Source: an uncultured Actinomycetes bacterium
Lineage (GTDB): Bacteria > Actinomycetota > Actinomycetes > Nanopelagicales > Nanopelagicaceae
Reading direction: 5' to 3'
NCBI GenBank assembly: GCA_903865885.1
Contig: CAIPLJ010000184.1
Location: forward strand, 1-5,896
Length of the DNA: 5,896 nucleotides
Part shown: positions 1 through 5,896 of the stretch, piece by piece
Position numbering within the stretch: the stretch's first letter is position 1
Layout of the letters: each line of letters opens with the position of its first letter
Translations under genes and position numbers: made by a program
Notes under the pieces: model-generated
Seen by the model: only the letters and a program-made list of their open reading frames with translations
Databases searched by the model: none
Told to the model about the DNA's origin: nothing

Positions 1-1
1 G

Positions 2-256
2 CTCTTCGAATTTGGAAAAGCTGAAATCCTTCTCGGAAAACTTGACGACGGGCTATCTACCCTTGATGGCGTCCTGCAAATCGTTGCTGAAGATGAACCA
101 AAAGATTTCGACTTCATTCTCGATATCGAGACCCGCATGGTGACAGTAATGCGCCAGCTTGGCCGCATGGAAGAAGCTGATGAAGTCGAGCGTCGATTGG
201 ACTCGGTGAAAGAGGCGCTCGAGCAAGATCCAGCCCCAACGGAAGATGGTTTCTAG
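2..256 (+). CDS. 3' end of an unrecognised helix-rich protein, possibly TPR-like (5' truncated)
   Basis: An open frame runs from the window edge to a TAG at 254-256 and gives 84 C-terminal residues; the start lies outside the window. The residues look almost wholly alpha-helical and strongly charged. Segments such as AEILLGKLDDGLSTLD and RQLGRMEEADEVERRLD have the small-Gly-Leu-Glu-Ala rhythm of tetratricopeptide helices, and the chain ends in an acidic, proline-containing tail (EQDPAPTEDGF). I do not recognise a specific family, and no catalytic motif is visible. A TPR or other helical scaffold protein is a guess from pattern alone. A 125-base gap with a weak terminator-like hairpin separates it from the transporter genes, so it is probably a different transcription unit. 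Confidence 0.7.
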   Translation, partial: LFEFGKAEILLGKLDDGLSTLDGVLQIVAEDEPKDFDFILDIETRMVTVMRQLGRMEEADEVERRLDSVKEALEQDPAPTEDGF

Positions 257-268
257 AAGTCTGGCGTT

Positions 269-302
269 AAGCACAAATTTCATCTCTGTTCACGTGCTTT
301 TT
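269..302 (+). terminator. weak intrinsic terminator candidate after the first gene
   Basis: AAGCAC (269-274) is the inverse of GTGCTT (294-299), and the right arm runs into a T stretch at 298-302. It begins 12 bases after the TAG of the upstream gene. The stem is only six base pairs and the 19-base loop is long, so it would be a weak terminator at best. The right arm also overlaps a CACGTG palindrome (291-296). Confidence 0.3.
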
Positions 303-381
303 GCTATCCCTCAATGAACGGTGCCTAACTTTTCTCCCACGATACGTCTGTATCTGTTACATCATTATTAGGGGAGTCATC
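303..381 (+). promoter_or_regulatory. upstream region of the transporter cluster, with a GATAC inverted repeat
   Basis: These 79 bases must hold the leader, and probably the promoter, of the binding-protein gene. No convincing -35/-10 pair stands out; TTGCTA at 301-306 followed 17 bases later by CCTAAC is a poor match. GATAC (341-345) and GTATC (350-354) form an inverted repeat with a 4-base spacer, centred about 35 bases before the start codon. That could be a small operator or just a weak hairpin. A 19-base DtxR/IdeR-type palindrome, which would tie the cluster to iron, was looked for and not seen. Confidence 0.3.
370..376 (+). promoter_or_regulatory. ribosome binding site that fixes the TTG start of the binding-protein gene
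   Basis: AGGGGAG lies five bases before the TTG at 382. It is the only good Shine-Dalgarno-like sequence in the gap. The signal peptide begins exactly at this TTG, so the site decides between it and an in-frame TTG at 301 that would add 27 unlikely residues. Confidence 0.7.
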
Positions 382-1425
382 TTGAAAATATCTCGCACAT
401 TGACACTGGGGTCACTCGCAATTGCGATGATTCTCGGTGGCTCAGTCGCTCCATCAGCACATGCAGCCGATGCGCTACAGCTCTACGCAGCACTTGATTA
501 TTCAACAGATGTTGCAACCGCTTTCACGGCAAAGACTGGAATTCCAGTAAACGTTACAGCTCTTTCAACCGGACCACTTCTTGCGAAGATTACTGCCGAG
601 AAGAACAACCCGCAGTGGGGTGCATATTGGGCAGATGGTGCAGAACCATGTGCAGCATTCGACCTCGATAAGCAACTATTGCACTACAAGCCAAAGGGCG
701 CACACCTCAATGCAATTGGACAAAAGTTAGCTCCAAAGAGCGGTGCATACCAAGTTCCAGGTTTTACGGAGATGGTTGGAGTTGTATACAACTCTTCTAA
801 GGTTCGCAAACCAACTTCATGGGATGATCTTGCATCTGCAGATTTTAAGAATCAGGTCGGAATGAATAACCCATCCGTATCTGGCCCAACATACCCATTT
901 ATCGCTGGCCTCATGGAACAACTTGGTAGTGAAGCTGCGATGAAGACATACCTTTTGAAGCTTAAGGACAATGGTTTGCGTGCGTTTGATAAGAACTCCA
1001 AGACACTTGCAGCGCTTAACACAGGCGTCATCAACGTGGGCCTTGTTCAGTCATCTGCGGCAATCACTGAAGTTGTCAACTACAAGGCAAAGCCAGTAGC
1101 TGGTCTCACACCAGCAGTTACATACCTCGCAAAGACAACTGTGCTTCCATCATGTCTTGCAATCGATGGAAAAGCATCAGCATTCCAGCAGGATGCAGCA
1201 AAGAAGTTCGCTGACTTCGTCATGACCTCAGAGGCAGTAAAGATTATGATCAAGTCAAACACCGGAGATTCACTCTTCTGGCCAACACTTCTTGGCAATA
1301 ATCCAGCTGCAGCAACCACAACAATGCCTTCATTTACATCGGGCTTGATTCAGGTTGTAGATCCATACAAGTACGCACCTCTCCAGGGCGCAGTACAAGA
1401 CTGGTTCACAAAGAACATCGCGTAA
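382..1425 (+). CDS. ABC transporter extracellular solute-binding protein (AfuA/FbpA-like, COG1840 type)
   Basis: This 347-residue secreted protein should capture the ligand outside the membrane and deliver it to the permease encoded next. Residues 1-28 form a Sec signal peptide: KISR basic end, hydrophobic core, and AHA before a likely cleavage at 28/29. There is no lipobox cysteine. The mature part has the layout of the Fe3+-type class II binding proteins: LYAALDYSTDVATAF, then STGPLLAKITAEKNNPQ (about 62-78), W-A-D-G (83-86), GFTEMVGVVYN, PTSWDDLASADFK and a C-terminal helical part. Its length fits the family. Two cysteines, C90 and C258, could form a disulfide. The tandem tyrosines of ferric-binding proteins are absent: the equivalent stretch (about 221-227) reads LVQSSAA. 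Iron is therefore only a family-level guess; another metal, a chelate, a phosphonate or another small solute remains possible. Lysine is AAG in 24 of 27 cases, which suggests high expression. Confidence 0.85.
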   Translation: MKISRTLTLGSLAIAMILGGSVAPSAHAADALQLYAALDYSTDVATAFTAKTGIPVNVTALSTGPLLAKITAEKNNPQWGAYWADGAEPCAAFDLDKQLLHYKPKGAHLNAIGQKLAPKSGAYQVPGFTEMVGVVYNSSKVRKPTSWDDLASADFKNQVGMNNPSVSGPTYPFIAGLMEQLGSEAAMKTYLLKLKDNGLRAFDKNSKTLAALNTGVINVGLVQSSAAITEVVNYKAKPVAGLTPAVTYLAKTTVLPSCLAIDGKASAFQQDAAKKFADFVMTSEAVKIMIKSNTGDSLFWPTLLGNNPAAATTTMPSFTSGLIQVVDPYKYAPLQGAVQDWFTKNIA

Positions 1426-1432
1426 TCGCGAT
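1417..1432 (+). repeat. perfect small inverted repeat around the binding-protein stop codon
   Basis: ATCGCG (1417-1422) and CGCGAT (1427-1432) are perfect inverses with a TAAT loop, and the loop contains the TAA stop (1423-1425). In RNA it would be a 6-bp tetraloop hairpin. It lies 26 bases before the large terminator hairpin and may add to 3'-end protection or simply be chance. Confidence 0.45.
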
Positions 1433-1458
1433 ATCTCACTAACCGTTTAATGCAAAAG

Positions 1459-1503
1459 GTAGAGCCTTCGAGAGATTCATTCTCTTCGAGGGCTCTACTT
1501 TTT
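1459..1503 (+). terminator. strong intrinsic terminator or attenuator inside the transporter operon
   Basis: The left arm (1459-1475, starting GTAGAGCC) pairs with the right arm (1481-1498, ending GGCTCTAC) around a TTCAT loop. The stem is about 17 base pairs with one G-T wobble and one bulged T, and TTTTT follows at 1499-1503. This is a textbook rho-independent terminator, placed 33 bases after the binding-protein stop and before the permease. The downstream genes have no obvious promoter of their own. The likely role is partial termination that lets a fraction of transcripts read through, so that binding protein exceeds permease and ATPase. Full termination with a promoter hidden around the hairpin is the alternative. 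Confidence 0.85.
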
Positions 1504-1524
1504 GCTCGAACAAAGATTTCTCCC

Positions 1525-3207
1525 ATGACTATCTTTTGGATGGTTATTGTGAGCATTTTAGTTCTACCAATCATCCTTTTTCTCGCCGTTGCTTTTAGTC
1601 CCAAGCTTTTAGACCAAGGCCCTGAATGGTTTACCTTCAATAGCTTTAAAGCAGCAGCAGATCCATATTTTGTGCGATCTATCTGGCACTCATTCGTTAT
1701 GGGCGTTGTCTCATCCATTCTTGCTACTGCCATCGCACTTGGTGTTGCCTGGATTGTGTTACGTACAAATTCGGCTGCACGTAAAGTATGGAACCTTGCA
1801 ATTTTCGCGCTTCTCTTGGCGCCGTCTTATCTCATTGCGCTCGGCTGGGAACGAATATTTGAACGTGCAGGAGTTCTTAATATTGCAGGAATAGATCTGC
1901 CGTTTGTGCGCGATTTACTTTATGGACCCGTTGGAATCGCAATGATTCTTACCTTTAAAGGGATTCCATTTGCGTATCTCGTGATTTCTAATGCAATGCG
2001 TGGCCTCGGCGAAGAGTTCGAGCAAGCAGTTCGCGTACACGGTGGCTCTCGAATCGCAGCATTCAAAATGATGGCAACTTTATTGCTTCCAGCCCTCTGG
2101 TCAGGAATTGCCATCGTCTTTGCAGAAAGTATCAGCGACTTTGGTGTTGCTTCACAACTTTCTTCTCCGGGGAGATATTCGGTTGCAACATTTACTCTCT
2201 ATAAATCGGTAATGTCAATTCCGGTTTCATTCCCATTATGCGCCGCAATCTCAATCATCCTTCTCATGCTTATAGTCGTTGCTCTTCTCGCCCAATCTCG
2301 CGCGCTACGAGGTAGATCCTTCAGAGTTCTCAGCGGTAGAACTCGCCCAATCACCCGGCAGAAACTTTCCCCTTTGGGCTCTATAGCCTCGAATGTAACT
2401 ATTTATGTGCTCCTCATTCTTACTCTCGGAGTCCCGGTCTTCGGCGCAATTTCAGCATCAATGATTCAAGGTCTTGGAACGGTTATTTCTAATTATCAAA
2501 TCAATTTTGATAATTACATTCGAGTCATCAAGAGCCCATTACTTCGCACCCCGCTTTTATTCTCTGCAGAAGCAGCGCTCATGACCGCGACAGTGGCAGT
2601 TATCTTGGCGGCGATTTCTTCACGCATGTTGGTTTCAACTAAGAATGGTCCTGGGAAAAAGTTTCTCGACTTCTTCCTGCTTGCGGCTGTCGGCCTCCCG
2701 GGAATTGTCTTTGCAATCGGATATATCTTCGCCTACAACTTGCCACTAGCTCAAAAGTACGGATTCCATTTATACGGAACAGTTGCGCTATTGGTACTTG
2801 CTTATATTGCAACTGCTTTGCCATCTACGACACGTTCTCTTGTAGGAAATATGAATCAATTTCAAGAATCACTCTCTGAAGCGTGTCGTGTTCATGGTTC
2901 AAATGGAATTAAGACATGGCTCACAGTTGTGCTTCCACTCATCTCACGACCACTACTTGCTGCTTGGTGTCTTACGTATTGCGGAACACTCTTGGAGCTG
3001 CCAGTGAGCCAAATTCTGTATCCGCCGGGACATGCCCCGCTAGCCGTGGGAATCGATCATGCTCTGGGAAATTATGATTTCGGTGGTGGTACAGCGATGG
3101 AAGTTTTCGCAATTATTTCAGCTCTTATTGTTGTCGCAATTGCATTTGGTTTATATGAAAAATTGGCACCACTCGGTTGGAAACAGTTAGGGAGAGCGCG
3201 CTCATGA
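1525..3207 (+). CDS. ABC transporter permease with two fused transmembrane domains (FbpB/ThiP-like)
   Basis: From ATG 1525 the protein has 560 residues and forms the membrane channel of the importer. It contains two BPD_transp_1 domains in one chain, as is usual for the FbpB/SfuB group, with about 12 membrane spans. The first domain carries the EAA loop QAVRVHG (167-173) followed by LLLP. The second carries EACRVHG (456-462) followed by VVLP. These loops dock onto the ATPase. A basic linker (about 235-260) joins the halves. The start is uncertain. An upstream in-frame ATG at 1450 would add 25 residues, but that stretch is encoded by the terminator hairpin and has no ribosome binding site. ATG 1525 sits directly before the first hydrophobic segment (MTIFWMVIVSILVLP), though its own ribosome binding site is also poor. 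The gene ends in ATGA, overlapping the ATPase start by four bases, so the two are translationally coupled. Confidence 0.88.
   Translation: MTIFWMVIVSILVLPIILFLAVAFSPKLLDQGPEWFTFNSFKAAADPYFVRSIWHSFVMGVVSSILATAIALGVAWIVLRTNSAARKVWNLAIFALLLAPSYLIALGWERIFERAGVLNIAGIDLPFVRDLLYGPVGIAMILTFKGIPFAYLVISNAMRGLGEEFEQAVRVHGGSRIAAFKMMATLLLPALWSGIAIVFAESISDFGVASQLSSPGRYSVATFTLYKSVMSIPVSFPLCAAISIILLMLIVVALLAQSRALRGRSFRVLSGRTRPITRQKLSPLGSIASNVTIYVLLILTLGVPVFGAISASMIQGLGTVISNYQINFDNYIRVIKSPLLRTPLLFSAEAALMTATVAVILAAISSRMLVSTKNGPGKKFLDFFLLAAVGLPGIVFAIGYIFAYNLPLAQKYGFHLYGTVALLVLAYIATALPSTTRSLVGNMNQFQESLSEACRVHGSNGIKTWLTVVLPLISRPLLAAWCLTYCGTLLELPVSQILYPPGHAPLAVGIDHALGNYDFGGGTAMEVFAIISALIVVAIAFGLYEKLAPLGWKQLGRARS
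3190..3196 (+). promoter_or_regulatory. ribosome binding site for the ATPase, inside the permease gene
   Basis: GGGAGAG lies seven bases before ATG 3204 and is the best Shine-Dalgarno match in the cluster. It supports ATG 3204, which overlaps the permease TGA, over the in-frame TTG at 3177. Confidence 0.7.
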
Positions 3208-4280
3208 GTAATGGTCATCTAGTAAAAATTAAGGGTGCACGAAAGAATTACGGGTCGCTCGCCGCACTTGATGGCCTCTCTCTGACAATCGAACCTGGTC
3301 AATTTATGGTTCTACTTGGACCGTCAGGATCAGGTAAATCAACGTTAATCAGATCATTGGCGGGTATTGAGAAGATTGATTCTGGATCTATATTTCTTGA
3401 CAATCAGGAAGTTAATCGCGGCCCTATCAATGTCGCACCCGAAAAGCGGAACCTTGCGATGGTCTTTCAAGATTATGCACTGTGGCCACATCTAAGCGCA
3501 TTTGAGAATGTTGAGTATGCCCTGCAGCGTAGAAAATTAGGGAAAGATGCGTCTCGGAAGCGAGTTGAGACGGCTCTGGAGAGAGTTGGTCTTTCAACAA
3601 AAGGTAGAAATTACCCGCACGAACTTTCAGGTGGAGAACAACAGCGTGTAGCACTTGCTCGCGCGATTGTTGCAGATCCTGCACTGTTGCTCTTTGACGA
3701 ACCACTTTCCAACCTTGATGCAGATTTGCGTGAGAGATTGCGGATTGAAATTTCAACACTCACGCGTGAAATTGGCGCAACCGCTCTTTACATCACTCAT
3801 GATCAATCAGAAGCGTTTGCGCTTGCAGATAAAATTGGTGTCATCAATCACGGTAAACTTGAACAAGTTGATTTGCCAGAAGAAATCTATGAACGCCCCA
3901 CCAATCGCTTTGTGGCAAACTTCACCGGGATTGCTGGAACATTTACTGGAAAAGTGAAGCGAGTTTCTAAGACAAGCTGTGTTGTTTCACTTGGTGAGGA
4001 TCAGTTGAAAGTGCGCCACACTGTTGGACTTGAAGTTGGCCAAGGCGTCGATATTTTAATTCGACCCGCTGCCACAAGTTTCAATAGAGACTCTACAAAT
4101 AGTCTTGCAGCGACAATCACAGATGTTGCATATAGAGGCCGCGGCTACGAACATGCAATCGCAACAAAATATGGCTCTCTCACCGGAGTTTTTGACACCG
4201 TATCTCACCCACGAGGTGGCAGAATTTCAGTATCAATTGATCCGGATAGATGTATAGCTTTCCCCACCGAGACTAAGTAA
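3204..4280 (+). CDS. ABC transporter ATP-binding protein (FbpC/PotA-like)
   Basis: This cytoplasmic protein of 358 residues hydrolyses ATP to drive the importer. All nucleotide-binding motifs are intact: aromatic A-loop Y16, Walker A GPSGSGKST (39-47), Q-loop Q89 in FQDYALWPHL, signature LSGGEQQ (141-147), Walker B LLLFDE with catalytic E166, D-loop SNLD (169-172) and switch histidine H199 in ITHD. Residues from about 240 onward form a beta-rich C-terminal part of the TOBE_2 type, common in iron, polyamine and sugar importers of this group. The length is normal. The gene shares ATGA with the permease and is followed 12 bases later by the ExxE membrane protein. Lysine codons are balanced (10 AAA, 8 AAG), unlike the binding-protein gene. 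The ligand cannot be read from this subunit. Confidence 0.93.
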   Translation: MSNGHLVKIKGARKNYGSLAALDGLSLTIEPGQFMVLLGPSGSGKSTLIRSLAGIEKIDSGSIFLDNQEVNRGPINVAPEKRNLAMVFQDYALWPHLSAFENVEYALQRRKLGKDASRKRVETALERVGLSTKGRNYPHELSGGEQQRVALARAIVADPALLLFDEPLSNLDADLRERLRIEISTLTREIGATALYITHDQSEAFALADKIGVINHGKLEQVDLPEEIYERPTNRFVANFTGIAGTFTGKVKRVSKTSCVVSLGEDQLKVRHTVGLEVGQGVDILIRPAATSFNRDSTNSLAATITDVAYRGRGYEHAIATKYGSLTGVFDTVSHPRGGRISVSIDPDRCIAFPTETK

Positions 4281-4288
4281 AGAGAGAG
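4281..4288 (+). promoter_or_regulatory. ribosome binding site for the ExxE membrane protein
   Basis: AGAGAGAG lies directly after the ATPase TAA and four bases before ATG 4293. It is a purine-rich, moderate Shine-Dalgarno sequence. The 12-base gap leaves no room for a separate promoter. Confidence 0.5.
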
Positions 4289-4292
4289 ACCC

Positions 4293-5324
4293 ATGATCCA
4301 TTCACTTAGCGGTAACGACATAGCGCTATTCGTATCTGTATTTCTGGCATGTGCAGTCGAAGCGGTCGAGGCAGTCACAATAATCCTCGCTGCGGGTACT
4401 TCACGAGATTGGAGATCTACATTCCAAGGAGTGATTTCAGGTCTAGTCGTATTGGCTGGATTGATAGTTATTCTCGGCCCAAGTATCGAAAACCTGCCCA
4501 AGAATACTCTGCGGTTAGCGGTAGGCGGACTTCTCCTTGTATTTGGAATGCAGTGGTTACGCAAGGCAATACTTCGCGCCAGTGGTTTTAAGGCTCTGCA
4601 TGATGAAGACAAAATTTTTAAAGATGAAGTAGAAGCAGCCAGGAAAGTCGCAAAGGTCTCTCGATTTGCTGTCTCAGATTGGTATGCCTTTACGCTCTCT
4701 TTTAAAGGTGTGCTACTTGAAGGACTTGAAGTTGTATTTATCGTTGTGACATTTGGAATTATTCAAAAGGGTTCTAACCCACAAGCATTTGCACTCGCTA
4801 TCTGGGCAGCTGCGATTGCAGTAGTTCTTGTTACCATCGCTGGATTTGCAATTCATAAGCCGCTCTCTAAAGTTCCAGAAAATACAATGAAGTTTGTTGT
4901 TGGAACCCTCTTGACATCATTTGGAATATTCTGGGGCGCTGAAGGCGCAGGAGCCGAATGGCCACATCAAGATTTATCGTTGCTTGCAATCATTCCCTTT
5001 GTCTTACTCGTCTCATTCGGGTTAATCGAACTTTTGAAAGTGCGAAAGGCGAAGAACCTGCCGGTTCGTAAACTCAACCTTCTAACTTTCTCAGAGCCAA
5101 GTAAAGATAGTTCGCTACTTATTCGTTGGGTCGGAGGATTCTTATACTTCTGGTATGACTTCATCATCGGAGATGATTGGCGGGTAGCTGCAGGTGTTGT
5201 CGCTGGCTTCTTTGCACTTCATGCAATCGGTGCATCATCATGGTGGTTGATGCCCGTCGTTGTTGCGCTGATGTTGAGCTTTACCTTGTTGGAGGCAACG
5301 CGACCTGCAAAGGTGTCGTCTTAA
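4293..5324 (+). CDS. polytopic membrane protein with duplicated ExxE motif (COG4280-like), possible metal permease
   Basis: The product has 343 residues and about nine membrane spans. Residues 10-93 and 130-215 look like an internal duplication. Each half has a glutamate pair inside a hydrophobic helix (E23-A-V-E26 and E143-G-L-E146), and each has a later matching segment (LPKNTLRLAVGG at 68-79, VPENTMKFVVGT at 194-205) ending in F-G. The ExxE pairs recall the REXXE motifs of FTR1/EfeU ferric permeases, but the preceding arginine is missing (V and L instead). I place it, from memory, near the uncharacterised COG4280 membrane proteins. A charged cytoplasmic-looking stretch (about 95-128) links the halves. 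Residues from about 280 carry a further domain with FWYDFIIGDDWRVA and two membrane spans, absent from the core family as I recall it. Its place after a Fe3+-type importer suggests an auxiliary metal transporter. Direction of transport and substrate are unknown. Confidence 0.8.
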   Translation: MIHSLSGNDIALFVSVFLACAVEAVEAVTIILAAGTSRDWRSTFQGVISGLVVLAGLIVILGPSIENLPKNTLRLAVGGLLLVFGMQWLRKAILRASGFKALHDEDKIFKDEVEAARKVAKVSRFAVSDWYAFTLSFKGVLLEGLEVVFIVVTFGIIQKGSNPQAFALAIWAAAIAVVLVTIAGFAIHKPLSKVPENTMKFVVGTLLTSFGIFWGAEGAGAEWPHQDLSLLAIIPFVLLVSFGLIELLKVRKAKNLPVRKLNLLTFSEPSKDSSLLIRWVGGFLYFWYDFIIGDDWRVAAGVVAGFFALHAIGASSWWLMPVVVALMLSFTLLEATRPAKVSS

Positions 5325-5332
5325 CTACACCT
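5311..5332. terminator. inverted repeat spanning the abutting convergent stop codons
   Basis: AGGTGT (5311-5316) and ACACCT (5327-5332) are perfect inverses around a 10-base loop. They straddle the point where the plus-strand TAA (5322-5324) meets the minus-strand TAG (5325-5327). A hairpin would form in transcripts from either direction. There is no T-tract, so it is only a weak candidate for a shared bidirectional terminator. Confidence 0.3.
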
Positions 5333-5896
5333 GACGCGGCAAGTGTTGAAGTGCCCAGTGATACATGGCGATAGCGCCAGCAGCTGAGGCGTTCATAGAT
5401 CTTGTCGATCCATATTGTTCGATTGCATAGAGAACTTCGCAGACAGCGATTCCTTCATCTGACATTCCAGCGCCTTCTTGGCCAAATAGCAGAACGCATT
5501 CTTCGGGCAAGCTCGCTCCTTCTAAATGTTTTGATGTAGGAACATTGTCGATACCAATAATGGGAAGTTGATGCTCTTTACACCAATCTGAGAAGTCGCT
5601 GATTGTTGGATGATGAAAAACCTTGAGGTATCTGTCAGTAACCATTGCCCCACGCTTATTCCAATCGCGTTTACCAACGATATGAACAGCGGCTGCGTTA
5701 AAGGCATTTGCTGTGCGAACAATGGATCCAATATTTAAATCATGTTGCCAATTTTCAATAGCAATCTGCAACTTATGTCGTTTGCTATCTAAATCAGCGA
5801 CAATCGCTTCGACTGTCCAATAGCGGTAATGATCCAAGACATTTCGACGATCTCCATTTTCAAGGAGTTCTAGGTCGTACTGAGGACCTGTAGGCC
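5325..5896 (-). CDS. SpoU/TrmH-family RNA 2'-O-methyltransferase (5' end outside the window)
   Basis: The minus-strand frame stays open to the window edge and gives 189 C-terminal residues (first full codon at 5894-5892). It should methylate a ribose 2'-OH of tRNA or rRNA with S-adenosylmethionine through the knotted SPOUT fold. Numbered from the edge, motif 1 is N54-IGSIV-R60-TANAF, motif 2 is LLFGQE140GAGMS, and motif 3 is STRS166MN168ASAAGAIAMYHW. Their spacing matches the catalytic set N35, R41, E124, S150 and N152 of TrmH exactly, so the enzyme should be active. A TTG at 5837 could start a 170-residue form, but the upstream residues (QYDLELLENGDRRNV) continue a conserved-looking N-terminus, so the true start is probably off-window. 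The target nucleoside cannot be told from the sequence. It is not part of the transporter cluster and converges on it. Confidence 0.9.
   Translation of the reverse strand, partial: PTGPQYDLELLENGDRRNVLDHYRYWTVEAIVADLDSKRHKLQIAIENWQHDLNIGSIVRTANAFNAAAVHIVGKRDWNKRGAMVTDRYLKVFHHPTISDFSDWCKEHQLPIIGIDNVPTSKHLEGASLPEECVLLFGQEGAGMSDEGIAVCEVLYAIEQYGSTRSMNASAAGAIAMYHWALQHLPRQV

Noticed and set aside
53..283. 76-residue minus-strand reading frame at the left edge
   Set aside because: The plus-strand frame 2-256 is open to the edge with a more protein-like, helix-forming composition.
291..296. CACGTG palindrome as an operator
   Set aside because: A six-base palindrome is expected by chance, and it overlaps the weak terminator arm.
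318..376. DtxR/IdeR-type iron box, suggested by CCTAA (324-328) and TTAGG (368-372)
   Set aside because: The half-sites are 39 bases apart and do not form the compact 19-base palindrome the regulator needs.
301..381. 27-residue N-terminal extension of the binding protein from TTG 301
   Set aside because: It places a cysteine-rich, non-signal-like stretch before a perfect signal peptide, and AGGGGAG sits just before TTG 382.
1350..1733. 127-residue minus-strand reading frame
   Set aside because: It runs antisense to the binding-protein end, through the terminator and into the permease, and has no recognisable domain.
3177..3203. TTG 3177 as the ATPase start
   Set aside because: ATG 3204 has a strong ribosome site, overlaps the permease stop by ATGA, and gives the normal family N-terminus.
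4205..4612. 135-residue minus-strand reading frame
   Set aside because: It lies opposite two well-supported genes and resembles no family; it is a coding shadow.

Overview
The window reads as chromosomal DNA of moderate GC from a bacterium that is probably an actinobacterium. This is an inference. The main clue is the minus-strand RNA methyltransferase, which has the look of the actinobacterial branch of its family. TTG starts and tightly packed genes fit but do not prove it. A streamlined freshwater lineage is possible and cannot be established from this window alone.

Layout. Bases 2-256 hold the 3' end of an unrecognised, helix-rich gene, possibly TPR-like. A 125-base gap (257-381) follows, with a weak terminator-like hairpin, a short GATAC inverted repeat and a good ribosome binding site. 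Then come four plus-strand genes: a secreted solute-binding protein (382-1425), a two-domain ABC permease (about 1525-3207), an ABC ATPase (3204-4280) and a polytopic membrane protein with two ExxE motifs (4293-5324). The permease and ATPase overlap by ATGA, and 12 bases separate the ATPase from the membrane protein. On the minus strand a SpoU/TrmH-type RNA 2'-O-methyltransferase (5325 to beyond 5896) converges on this cluster with no base between the two stop codons.

How the genes may work together. The first three genes make a complete importer of the AfuA/FbpA, FbpB and FbpC type. The fourth gene has two similar halves, each with a membrane-embedded ExxE motif resembling that of FTR1/EfeU iron permeases, and it carries an extra C-terminal membrane domain. 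It may be an auxiliary transporter for the same metal. Iron is the family-level guess, but the binding protein lacks the tandem tyrosines of classical ferric-binding proteins, so the ligand is open.

The most striking non-coding element is a 17-base-pair hairpin followed by five T's (1459-1503). It lies between the binding-protein gene and the permease gene and overlaps the longest possible permease reading frame. With the marked AAG bias of the binding-protein gene, it points to partial termination that gives much binding protein and little permease, ATPase and membrane protein. No CRISPR array, mobile element, tRNA or rRNA was seen.
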